Part shown: positions 35,602 through 43,131 of the stretch, piece by piece
How the letters are laid out: each line of letters opens with the position of its first letter
Numbering within the stretch: position 1 is the stretch's first letter
NCBI RefSeq assembly: GCF_021504595.1
Contig: NZ_JACSGT010000001.1
Coordinates: 1,612,001 to 1,676,000 of the forward strand
DNA length: 64,000 bases
Direction: 5' to 3'
Source of the DNA: Chryseobacterium indicum
GTDB taxonomy: Bacteria > Bacteroidota > Bacteroidia > Flavobacteriales > Weeksellaceae
Position numbers and translations under genes: made by a program
The notes under the pieces: model-generated
What the model was told of the DNA's origin: nothing
Seen by the model: only the letters and a program-made list of their open reading frames with translations
The model's database searches: none

Positions 35602-36573
35602 ATGTCAGACAAGTTTAAAATCCTGTGTTTGGTACTATTGATTGCCATTATTTTGGCAACGGTTATTAATCTGAATACAGGATTTTTAAGTTTACATTTT
35701 CAGGACTTTTGGGGAGAATCTTCCAACAGCCAGATTGCAGAAATCCGTATCAATCGGGTTTTGGTAATGCTTTTGGCAGGAATTTCTGTCCCGACTTCAG
35801 GTTTTCTGATGCAGGAATATTTTCAGAATCCTCTTGCGGGACCCGATATTTTAGGAATTACTTCCATTGCAAGTTTGTCGGTGGCATTTTACATTTTTTT
35901 TTCGCACGATTTAATTATCCCTGAATTTCTTCAGAACAGTTTTTTAAGCTTTGCAGCCATCAGCGGAAGTCTTTTACTGATGGTGATTCTTCTTTCCATT
36001 TCCAAAAGATTTCAGGATAAATCTTATCTTATTATATTTGGATTTCTGGTTTCGGCTTTTGCAGGAGCCATTGTTTCTCTTTTGCAGTTCTATGGAGAAG
36101 ATCAGAGTCTGAAAAACTATATTTTATGGTCATTCGGAGCCAATAATATGGTTTCAAGAAATCAGATTTATGTTTTATCGGTTTTAGTAATAATCGGCTT
36201 GTTTGTCTGTTTTAAAACCATAAAACCATTGATAGGAAATTCATTGGGAACTTCATACGCACAAAGTCTGGGCGTTAATCTCAATCAGCTTAAACTGTTT
36301 ATTATCGCTGCATCTTCTCTGCTTTCGGCTTCAGTAACCGCTTTTTTAGGTCCCATTTTATTTATCGGAATTATTGTCCCGCATTTCAGCAGACTGATCT
36401 ATAATCCGGCAAAACTTTGGCAGCAGTGGATTTTAAATATGATGCTGGGAATACTGATGATGCTTTTTTTCTCCATCATCGCAGAAAAAACTCAGATTCC
36501 TTTAAATGTCATAAGCTCCATTTTCGGAATTCCTGTAATTTTGATGATGCTTTTGAAACAGAATAAAGTGTAA
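35602..36573 (+). CDS. FecCD/BtuC-type ABC importer permease
   Basis: This 323-residue type II importer permease has about ten TM helices. Conserved stretches are RINRVLVMLLAGISVPTSGFLMQEYFQNPLAGPDILGI near the N-terminus, LWSFGA, SLGVNLNQLKL (coupling-helix region), and FLGPILFIGIIVPHFSRLI. These are hallmarks of iron-siderophore, haem or cobalamin uptake. No substrate-binding protein gene is adjacent. The ATPase is two genes downstream. The substrate cannot be decided from the sequence. Confidence 0.93.
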   Translation: MSDKFKILCLVLLIAIILATVINLNTGFLSLHFQDFWGESSNSQIAEIRINRVLVMLLAGISVPTSGFLMQEYFQNPLAGPDILGITSIASLSVAFYIFFSHDLIIPEFLQNSFLSFAAISGSLLLMVILLSISKRFQDKSYLIIFGFLVSAFAGAIVSLLQFYGEDQSLKNYILWSFGANNMVSRNQIYVLSVLVIIGLFVCFKTIKPLIGNSLGTSYAQSLGVNLNQLKLFIIAASSLLSASVTAFLGPILFIGIIVPHFSRLIYNPAKLWQQWILNMMLGILMMLFFSIIAEKTQIPLNVISSIFGIPVILMMLLKQNKV

Positions 36574-36728
36574 ATAGTGAATAAAGTCAATAAGAAAATT
36601 GTCAATTTTTAAGGAGCAAATAACAATGCATTATAATTTTTATCTATAACGAATCTAATTAACTTTGTAGAGATACTTTGACTCCGTCGAACCTAAAGGT
36701 TTCAGCATGACAGACCTATAAATAAAAT

Positions 36729-37016
36729 ATGAATATAAGAATAACACAAAAACAACTAATAATTGCGAACATAATCTTGTTTGCATTAAGTTATCTGTTT
36801 TTGGAGTATTCGAAAATGTTCAGAATGAGTAAGGAAAAGCATTGGATATATTCATCCGGACACAGCTGGTGGATAATGATCGCAGTGCCATTAACATTTT
36901 TTGGATCGTTAATCTTAGGAGTTTATAGTTTATGGAAAACTAAAGAGCATAAATTTTTATATTTTATTTCCAGTTTAATTCCTCTTATCTTATTTATTAT
37001 ATTTATTTCTGTTTAA
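36729..37016 (+). CDS. Small three-TM membrane protein, unknown function
   Basis: This 95-residue, very hydrophobic protein lies between the permease and ATPase genes of an importer. Predicted TMs are at about 10-28, 47-67 and 75-94. The loops contain KMFRMSKEKHWIYSSGHSWW, rich in Lys, His and Trp. I do not recognise a family. It is followed 2 bp later by the ATPase start, so it is translationally close to it, but it follows a 155-bp gap from the permease. It may be an accessory of the importer or an unrelated insertion. Confidence 0.7.
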   Translation: MNIRITQKQLIIANIILFALSYLFLEYSKMFRMSKEKHWIYSSGHSWWIMIAVPLTFFGSLILGVYSLWKTKEHKFLYFISSLIPLILFIIFISV

Positions 37017-37018
37017 AA

Positions 37019-37942
37019 ATGCACCTACAAATTAAACAAGCAGACATTGGCTATCACAAAACCTTAATTTCAAATGCAACAGCTCATCTGAAATTAGGAG
37101 AAGTATGCCTTTTGATTGGTAACAACGGTGTAGGAAAAACAACATTAATCAAATCTATTTTACATCAGATTCCTCTTTTAAGCGGAGAAATATCAATCCA
37201 TAATAAAAATGTAAAAAATCTTTCTGTTAAAGAGATTGCAGAACAGATTGCGGTTGTCTTTTCAAGTTCGGTTATTCCGCCGAATTATACAGTGGAAGAT
37301 CTAATTTCTCTCGGAAAATACATTTACTATCCTTTTTATTTTGAACTGAAAAAAGAAGACAGAGAAGAAGTTTCGTATATTATTGAGGAACTCGATCTTG
37401 TACAGTACAAAAATACTTTGCTTAAAAATCTGTCAGACGGAAATCTTCAGAAAGCATTTATCGGAAGAGCCATCACACAAAACGCTCCCATCATTATACT
37501 GGATGAACCGACTACACATCTGGATGAAAAAAACAAAATTATCATTCTCAAAACCCTTCGGAAATTAGCCAAGGAGCACAATAAACTAATTCTCTTCTCG
37601 TCTCACGACTGGCGGCTTGCCAAGGAATTTGCGGACAAAATATGGTATGTAAAAGGAGGCAGTCTGTTTTCCGGAATTGTAGAAGATGTTTTACTTCAGC
37701 ACGATGAATTAATCAATCCTTCGCTGTTTCAGATTAATGAAAATTTTGTTGCTCCGAAAATTATTGCTTCGGATGCGTATAAAGAAATGCTGTATTCTTT
37801 GCTGCAAAAAAACTTTCAAAAAGATCTTTCTTCTTTAAAATTTGAGCTTCAGGATAACTTTTGGAACATTACTTATCATTCAGAATCTTTTCAATGCGAA
37901 TCCTTTGAAGAAATCATTAAATTATTGAAAACCATTCATTAA
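37019..37942 (+). CDS. FecE/BtuD-type ABC transporter ATP-binding protein
   Basis: This is a 307-residue ATPase. Walker A is GNNGVGKTTLIKS (about residues 34-46), the Q-loop region is VVFSSSVIPPNY, and the signature is LSDGNLQKAFIGRA (a variant of LSGGQ). Walker B is IIILDEPTTHLD, and the switch His is in FSSHDWRLA. It is longer than the usual 255-260 aa, with a C-terminal extension of about 60 residues (from about residue 245) of unknown role. It pairs with the permease at 35602-36573. Confidence 0.92.
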   Translation: MHLQIKQADIGYHKTLISNATAHLKLGEVCLLIGNNGVGKTTLIKSILHQIPLLSGEISIHNKNVKNLSVKEIAEQIAVVFSSSVIPPNYTVEDLISLGKYIYYPFYFELKKEDREEVSYIIEELDLVQYKNTLLKNLSDGNLQKAFIGRAITQNAPIIILDEPTTHLDEKNKIIILKTLRKLAKEHNKLILFSSHDWRLAKEFADKIWYVKGGSLFSGIVEDVLLQHDELINPSLFQINENFVAPKIIASDAYKEMLYSLLQKNFQKDLSSLKFELQDNFWNITYHSESFQCESFEEIIKLLKTIH

Positions 37943-37968
37943 TACTTGTATTTTTTTGAATATATTAT

Positions 37969-37988
37969 ATACTATGCATGCATAGTAT
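37969..37988. promoter_or_regulatory. Palindrome O1 upstream of the MarR gene
   Basis: This is a perfect 20-bp palindrome with core ATGCATGCAT (ATACT outside on the left). It lies 27 bp after the ATPase stop and about 83 bp (centre to centre) from the second palindrome O2, close to eight helical turns. Probable binding site of the MarR regulator encoded downstream. Confidence 0.7.
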
Positions 37989-38048
37989 TATGCTTGTCAT
38001 ATAATTTAATTATCTGATTATCATTTATTTAACAAAATTTAACGTAAA

Positions 38049-38074
38049 TAAATATTATGCATGCATAATATTTA
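38049..38074. promoter_or_regulatory. Palindrome O2 (operator) of the MarR gene
   Basis: This perfect 26-bp palindrome has the same ATGCATGCAT core flanked by AAATATT / AATATTT. It ends 1 bp before the -7 box TAAATTTG (38076-38083), so it occupies the -33 to -7 spacer, an ideal repressor position. Confidence 0.8.
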
Positions 38075-38075
38075 C

Positions 38076-38083
38076 TAAATTTG
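38076..38083 (+). promoter_or_regulatory. -7 box of the MarR gene
   Basis: TAAATTTG (full match to TAnnTTTG) lies just downstream of operator O2. The transcript start would be near 38090. The in-frame TTG at 38081 is therefore inside the promoter, and the ATG at 38105 is the start. Confidence 0.65.
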
Positions 38084-38104
38084 GGTTATAACCATTCGGC
38101 AAAA

Positions 38105-38557
38105 ATGATGGACAACAATAAAGAAAAAATAGAAAACGTAGATCTTATTTTAAAACAGACATGGTTAGCTATTTCTAAAATGTATACCGAATTAGCTCAG
38201 GAGCACGATTCGACGGCGGTTCAGGCGCTTACTCTTTTAAAAATTGATCCTAAAGAAGGTACAAGAAGTACAAATCTGGGTCCGAAAATGGCAATTGAAC
38301 CGACTTCCCTTACAAGAATTATTAAACTACTGGAAGATAACGGATATATCTATAAGGAAAAAACAACAACTGATAAAAGAGAAGTCATTATAAAGCTTAC
38401 AGATAAAGGTCTGAACTCCAGAAATCTTTCTAAGGAAGTTGTGGTAAATTTCAACAAAAGGGTAATGGAAAAAATCTCTCCTGAAAAACTGGAAACCTTC
38501 AAAGAGGTGATGAGTGAAATCATGAAAATAGCAACCGACTTAAACAATAAAAAATAA
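38105..38557 (+). CDS. MarR family transcriptional regulator (probable fad regulator)
   Basis: This 150-residue winged-helix regulator has a dimerisation helix at the N-terminus and a DNA-binding domain over about residues 35-110. It has GTRSTNLGPKMAIEPTSLTRIIKLLEDNGYI as the recognition helix region and TTDKREVIIKLTDKG as the wing. The C-terminal helices are ERISPEKLETFKEVMSEI-like. It is upstream of the beta-oxidation genes (128-bp gap to fadN), so it probably senses an acyl-CoA or fatty acid and controls that operon and itself. The two palindromes above it fit autorepression. Confidence 0.9.
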   Translation: MMDNNKEKIENVDLILKQTWLAISKMYTELAQEHDSTAVQALTLLKIDPKEGTRSTNLGPKMAIEPTSLTRIIKLLEDNGYIYKEKTTTDKREVIIKLTDKGLNSRNLSKEVVVNFNKRVMEKISPEKLETFKEVMSEIMKIATDLNNKK

Positions 38558-38685
38558 ATTCTGATGAAGAATAATTTGTTTGAAAGTTGAAGCCTTCATG
38601 AAAAATAATGAATTAAACAGTACAAATAATAAATTAAATAAACCGTCAGGTTACAACTGACCAATAATAAAATAAATATAATCAA

Positions 38686-41079
38686 ATGAAAAGAAGAATC
38701 AAACACGTTACAGTTCTTGGTTCAGGAATTATGGGAAGCGGTATTGCAGCACACTTTGCCAATATTGGTGTAGAAGTTTCGTTGCTGGATATTGTTCCTT
38801 TTGAACTTTCTGAAGCAGAACAGAAAAAAGGTTTGACCAAAGATGACAAAGCGGTAAGAAACAGAATCGCTTCGGAAAACTTTGAAAAACTCAAAAAAGC
38901 AAGTCCGGCTCTACTCTACTCTCCAAAATTCGCAGACAGGATAAAGGTTGGAAACTTTGATGATGATTTACCAAAAATAAAAAATACAGACTGGATTATT
39001 GAAGTTGTGGTTGAAAGACTGGACATCAAAAAATCCGTTTACGAAAAAATTGAGCAGTTCAGGAAACCGGGAACATTGATTTCTTCCAATACTTCCGGAA
39101 TCCCTATTCACCTTTTAACAGAAGGAAGAAGCGAGGATTTCAAACATTATTTTGCAGGAACACACTTCTTTAATCCTGTAAGATATCTTCCTCTTTTAGA
39201 GATCATTCCTACAAACGATACCGCTCCTGAAGTTATTGACTTCTACATGAATTACGGAGCAAAATTCTTAGGAAAAACAACCGTTTTAGCAAAAGATACT
39301 CCTGCATTTATCGCCAACAGAATCGGCGTTTTCTCTATGATGGATCTTCTTCACAACGTTCAGAAATTAGGGTTAACCGTTTCCGAGGTTGATAAATTAA
39401 CAGGTCCTGTGATTGGCCGTCCGAAATCTGCGACCTTCAGAACAGCGGATGTTGTAGGTCTTGATACATTGGTAATGGTGGCAAACGGTGTTCGCCAAAG
39501 CGGAGCTGAAGCCAATGACTTCAATAATGTTTTTGCCCTTCCGGATTACATCCAGAAAATGGTTGATAATAAATGGTTAGGATCCAAAACAGATGGAGGT
39601 TTCTATAAAAAAGTGAAAAATGCAGAAGGAAAATCTGAAATTCACGGATTAAACCTTGATACTTTAGAATACGAACTTCAGGGCAAATCTTCTTTTGCGA
39701 CTTTAGAATTAACTAAAAATATCGACAAGCCGATTGACAGATTCAAAGTTTTAATCGGCGGAAAGGATAAAGCGGGAGAATTGTACAGAAAGTCTCTGGG
39801 TGCATTATTCGCCTACGTTTCTCATAAAGTTCCTGAGATTTCCGATGAGGTTTACAAAATCGACGATGCAATGAGAGCCGGTTTTGGCTGGGAAAACGGT
39901 CCTTTTGAAATCTGGGATGCTGTAGGCGTTCAAAAAGGTATTGAACTGGCTAAAGAAGCAGGTTACGAAGTTTCAGACTGGGTGAAAAACGTTGAGTCTT
40001 TCTATAAAGTGAATGATGAAGGACAAAGTATTTACGTTGATAAAAATTCAGGAGTTTACAATACAATTCCGGGACAGGATTCTTTCATTATTTTAGATAA
40101 TATCAGAAAAAATAAAACGCTTTGGAGCAACTCCGGTTCTGCAATACAGGATTTAGGGGATGGCATTATCAACTTTGAAATCCGTTCCAAAATGAATTCT
40201 TTGGGAGGTGAAGTTCTGGATGGCTTAAACAGAGCAATTGATTTAGCTGAAAAAGAATATGACGGATTGGTTGTAGGAAATCAGGGCACAAATTTCTCTG
40301 TCGGAGCGAATTTAGCGATGATTTTAATGATGGCTATCGAGCAGGACTGGGATGATCTGAATATGGCGATTGCTTACTTCCAGAAATCAATGATGAGAGT
40401 TCGTTACTCCTCTATTCCTGTAGTGGTTGCTCCTCACGGAATGACACTTGGTGGAGGTTGCGAAATGACGATGCACGCCGACAGAGTGGTTGCTGCAGCA
40501 GAAACGTATATCGGATTGGTAGAAACCGGAGTGGGTGTAATTCCTGGCGGTGGAGGAACCAAGGAACTAACCTTAAGAACTTCAAGAGAATTCCACAGCG
40601 ATGATGTTAAAAACAACAGACTTCGTGAGGCTTTCATGAATATTGCGATGGGTAAAGTGGCAACTTCTGCTTATGAAGCTTACGATATGGGAATTTTGGA
40701 ACATGGAAAAGATATTGTTTCCGTAGATAAGAGAACCCAAATTAAAACTGCGAAAATGTTGGCTAAAAGTTTAGCAGAACACGGTTATACGCAACCTATC
40801 GAGCAAAAAGTAAAAGTTTTAGGTAAAGACGCTTTAGGAATGTTCTACGTAGGAACAGACCAGATGTTAACCGGAAATTATATTTCTGAGCATGATAAGA
40901 AAATTGCAGATAAGTTAGCCAACGTAATGGTAGGTGGAAATCTTTCTGAACCAACGGTTGTAACAGAGCAGTATCTATTGAATCTCGAAAGAGAAACATT
41001 TTTACAGCTTTGTGGGGAAAGAAAAACACTGGAAAGAATTCAGTATATGTTACAGAATGGTAAACCGTTGAGAAATTAA
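38686..41079 (+). CDS. fadN: 3-hydroxyacyl-CoA dehydrogenase / enoyl-CoA hydratase (FadN type)
   Basis: This 797-residue bifunctional enzyme carries out beta-oxidation steps 2 and 3. The N-terminal NAD-binding Rossmann motif is VLGSGIMGSGIAAHFANIG. 3HCDH features are EVVVERLDIKKSVYEKIE, SSNTSGIPIH and HFFNPVRYLPLLEI. The C-terminal third holds the crotonase fold, with GTNFSVGANLAMILM and the oxyanion/catalytic stretch GMTLGGGCEMTMHADRVVA ending GVIPGGGGTKE. The order HAD then ECH, opposite to E. coli FadB, matches Bacillus FadN. With the thiolase and acyl-CoA dehydrogenase below it reproduces a fadNAE layout. Confidence 0.93.
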   Translation: MKRRIKHVTVLGSGIMGSGIAAHFANIGVEVSLLDIVPFELSEAEQKKGLTKDDKAVRNRIASENFEKLKKASPALLYSPKFADRIKVGNFDDDLPKIKNTDWIIEVVVERLDIKKSVYEKIEQFRKPGTLISSNTSGIPIHLLTEGRSEDFKHYFAGTHFFNPVRYLPLLEIIPTNDTAPEVIDFYMNYGAKFLGKTTVLAKDTPAFIANRIGVFSMMDLLHNVQKLGLTVSEVDKLTGPVIGRPKSATFRTADVVGLDTLVMVANGVRQSGAEANDFNNVFALPDYIQKMVDNKWLGSKTDGGFYKKVKNAEGKSEIHGLNLDTLEYELQGKSSFATLELTKNIDKPIDRFKVLIGGKDKAGELYRKSLGALFAYVSHKVPEISDEVYKIDDAMRAGFGWENGPFEIWDAVGVQKGIELAKEAGYEVSDWVKNVESFYKVNDEGQSIYVDKNSGVYNTIPGQDSFIILDNIRKNKTLWSNSGSAIQDLGDGIINFEIRSKMNSLGGEVLDGLNRAIDLAEKEYDGLVVGNQGTNFSVGANLAMILMMAIEQDWDDLNMAIAYFQKSMMRVRYSSIPVVVAPHGMTLGGGCEMTMHADRVVAAAETYIGLVETGVGVIPGGGGTKELTLRTSREFHSDDVKNNRLREAFMNIAMGKVATSAYEAYDMGILEHGKDIVSVDKRTQIKTAKMLAKSLAEHGYTQPIEQKVKVLGKDALGMFYVGTDQMLTGNYISEHDKKIADKLANVMVGGNLSEPTVVTEQYLLNLERETFLQLCGERKTLERIQYMLQNGKPLRN

Positions 41080-41084
41080 AAATT

Positions 41085-41504
41085 ATGGGGAATGTTTGGG
41101 TTGATCTCAAAGATAAAAATAATTTATATAGAAATTTAATTCTTTTAAAAAGTTATTTCTTGAGTAATGGACATATGGATGTAAGTCAAGGAACTGATTG
41201 TATGAAAATTAAAGAATCAATCAAAGAATTGCTCGAAGATGATTTTGAAGTAAACTATTTCAATAAAAATTTAGATTTTTTATTAAGTGAAGGAATTTTC
41301 AAATCATATAGTTATTTAGGTTTAACTAAGATTGGAATTAATCATGTTGAGAGGTTAATCGATGAATTAAATGAGCTTTCTGAAGAAGAAAAAGAAATAA
41401 TTAAAAAAAGTAATACTGAGAAATTAGCAAAATTTTTAGATATATCTTCAAAATTTGCATCTACGGTAAATCCCATAATAAGCATATTTAACTTAATAAA
41501 ATAA
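41085..41504 (+). CDS. Hypothetical ORF inserted in the fad operon
   Basis: This 139-residue protein is mostly alpha-helical and Lys/Glu/Asn-rich, with no signal peptide. The middle part (KNLDFLLSEGIFKSYSYLGLTKIGINHVERL) could be a winged-helix-like segment (strand-loop LGLTKIG as in wHTH C-termini). The tail SKFASTVNPIISIFNLIK is amphipathic. I recognise no family. It starts 5 bp after the fadN stop and ends 4 bp before the thiolase ATG, so it is tightly co-transcribed. Its AT-rich codons contrast with the flanking enzymes, which suggests acquisition. Confidence 0.7.
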   Translation: MGNVWVDLKDKNNLYRNLILLKSYFLSNGHMDVSQGTDCMKIKESIKELLEDDFEVNYFNKNLDFLLSEGIFKSYSYLGLTKIGINHVERLIDELNELSEEEKEIIKKSNTEKLAKFLDISSKFASTVNPIISIFNLIK

Positions 41505-41508
41505 ACAA

Positions 41509-42690
41509 ATGTCAAAGACAGCATATATAGTAAAAGGGTTCAGAACTGCCGTTGGAAAAGCTCCAAAAGGAAGTTTAAGATTTACAAGACCCGATGTAAT
41601 GGCGGCAACCGTAATTGAAAAATTAATGGCTGAACTTCCGCAATTAGACAAAAACAGAATCGATGACCTTATCGTAGGAAATGCGATGCCGGAAGCTGAA
41701 CAGGGCTTGAATGTGGCACGTCTGATTTCTTTAATGGGTCTTAACACTGACAAAGTTCCCGGAGTTACCGTAAACAGATATTGCGCTTCCGGAAGTGAGG
41801 CGATTGCGATTGCTTCTGCAAAAATTCAGGCAGGAATGGCAGACTGCATTATTGCAGGAGGTACAGAATCCATGTCTTACATTCCGATGGGTGGTTACAA
41901 ACCGGTTCCTGAAACTCAGATTGCCAAAACAAATCCTGATTATTACTGGGGAATGGGTTACACTGCGGAAGAAGTTGCCAAACAATATAAAATTACAAGA
42001 GAAGAACAGGATCAGTTTGCGTTTGAATCTCACATGAAAGCTTTAAAAGCAAATCAGGAAGGAAAATTTAAAAATCAGATCGTTCCGATTCCTGTTGAAT
42101 ATAATTTCTTAGACGAAAACCAGAAAATGCAGACTAAAAAGTTTGATTTCTCTGTTGATGAAGGTCCGAGAGCGGATACGTCACTTGAAGGTCTTGCGAA
42201 ATTGAGACCAGTTTTTGCCAACGGAGGAAGTGTAACTGCCGGAAACTCATCTCAGATGAGCGATGGAGCGGCTTTTGTAATGGTCATGAGCGAAGAAATG
42301 GTAAAAGAATTGGGACTTGAACCTGAAGCAAGATTAGCAGCTTATGCAGCAGCAGGATTGGAACCAAGAATTATGGGAATGGGACCAATTTATGCAATCC
42401 CAAAAGCTTTAAAACAGGCAGGTCTGGAATTAAAAGATATTGAGCTTATCGAACTGAACGAAGCATTTGCCTCACAATCGGTTGCAATCAAAAAAGAACT
42501 GGGTTTAAATCCGGATATTTTAAATGTAAACGGTGGTGCGATTGCTTTAGGTCACCCTCTTGGATGTACCGGAACAAAATTAACGGTTCAGCTTCTTGAC
42601 GAAATGAGAAAACGCGGAAATAAATATGGTTTGGTTTCTATGTGCGTTGGAACAGGACAGGGAGCAGCAAGTATTTTTGAACTTCTTTAA
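41509..42690 (+). CDS. fadA: Acetyl-CoA C-acyltransferase (3-ketoacyl-CoA thiolase)
   Basis: This 393-residue thiolase cleaves 3-ketoacyl-CoA to acetyl-CoA and a shortened acyl-CoA. The nucleophilic cysteine is in VNRYCASGSEAIAIA (about Cys89). The pantetheine loop region is GGTESMSYIPMGG. The C-terminal His is in GGAIALGHPLGCTG and the second catalytic Cys in SMCVGTGQGAA. It has the standard thiolase length. It is the middle enzyme of the fad operon, separated from fadN and fadE by one accessory ORF on each side. Confidence 0.96.
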   Translation: MSKTAYIVKGFRTAVGKAPKGSLRFTRPDVMAATVIEKLMAELPQLDKNRIDDLIVGNAMPEAEQGLNVARLISLMGLNTDKVPGVTVNRYCASGSEAIAIASAKIQAGMADCIIAGGTESMSYIPMGGYKPVPETQIAKTNPDYYWGMGYTAEEVAKQYKITREEQDQFAFESHMKALKANQEGKFKNQIVPIPVEYNFLDENQKMQTKKFDFSVDEGPRADTSLEGLAKLRPVFANGGSVTAGNSSQMSDGAAFVMVMSEEMVKELGLEPEARLAAYAAAGLEPRIMGMGPIYAIPKALKQAGLELKDIELIELNEAFASQSVAIKKELGLNPDILNVNGGAIALGHPLGCTGTKLTVQLLDEMRKRGNKYGLVSMCVGTGQGAASIFELL

Positions 42691-42697
42691 TTAATTA

Positions 42698-43119
42698 TAG
42701 ATTTTAAATTATAAATTTTAGATGAAATGAGTTTTAAGGAAGACAATTTGATTCAGATTAAAACATTTGAATTTGCATTGAAAATTATTAAATTTTATAT
42801 CCAGTGTAAATCTCAGAATGAATTTATTTTATCAAAACAAATTCTTCGTTGCGGAACTTCAATTGGAGCCAATGTTGAAGAAGGAATCGCAGCTCAATCT
42901 AAAAAAGACTTTATTTCCAAACTTTCAATTGCAAACAAAGAAGCACGGGAAACCAGATATTGGCTGAGACTTTATCAGTCTTCAAATTTAGTTCAAATCG
43001 AAATTGATTCCTATTTAAAAGAAATTGAAAGTATCATTAATATTTTAACGAAGATTATTAAAACTTCATCTGAAAATTTATAATTGAAATCTAATTTAAA
43101 ATTTATAATCTAAAATTTA
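42698..43119. repeat. 23-bp inverted repeats flanking the four-helix-bundle gene
   Basis: The 23-bp segments 42698-42720 and 43097-43119 are inverted copies with 21 of 23 matches. They are AT-rich and bracket the four-helix-bundle ORF in the fadA-fadE gap. The shared core, in reverse complement, begins TAAAATTTATAAT. No short target duplication was identified. Confidence 0.6.
42727..43083 (+). CDS. Four-helix bundle protein (S23 / 23S rRNA intervening-sequence family)
   Basis: This 118-residue all-helical protein has the features of the S23/IVS family. FEFALKIIKFYIQCKSQ leads to SKQILRCGTSIGANVEEGIAAQSKKDFISKLSIANKEARETRYWLRLYQSS. The Gly-x-SIGANV-x-EG turn and the ARETRYWLRL helix are diagnostic. 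Family members are found in 23S rRNA intervening sequences, and relatives include the accessory variability determinant of diversity-generating retroelements. Their cellular role is not established. Here it lies between fadA and fadE, bracketed by inverted repeats. No reverse transcriptase is in the window. Confidence 0.88.
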   Translation: MSFKEDNLIQIKTFEFALKIIKFYIQCKSQNEFILSKQILRCGTSIGANVEEGIAAQSKKDFISKLSIANKEARETRYWLRLYQSSNLVQIEIDSYLKEIESIINILTKIIKTSSENL

Positions 43120-43131
43120 AAATAAACAATA

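Noticed and set aside
36668..36715. Short intergenic strings ending in ATGACA-type bases (also near 12855, 13280 and 63680)
   Set aside because: They look like decayed copies of a common flavobacterial intergenic repeat, but the matches are too short and variable to define an element here.
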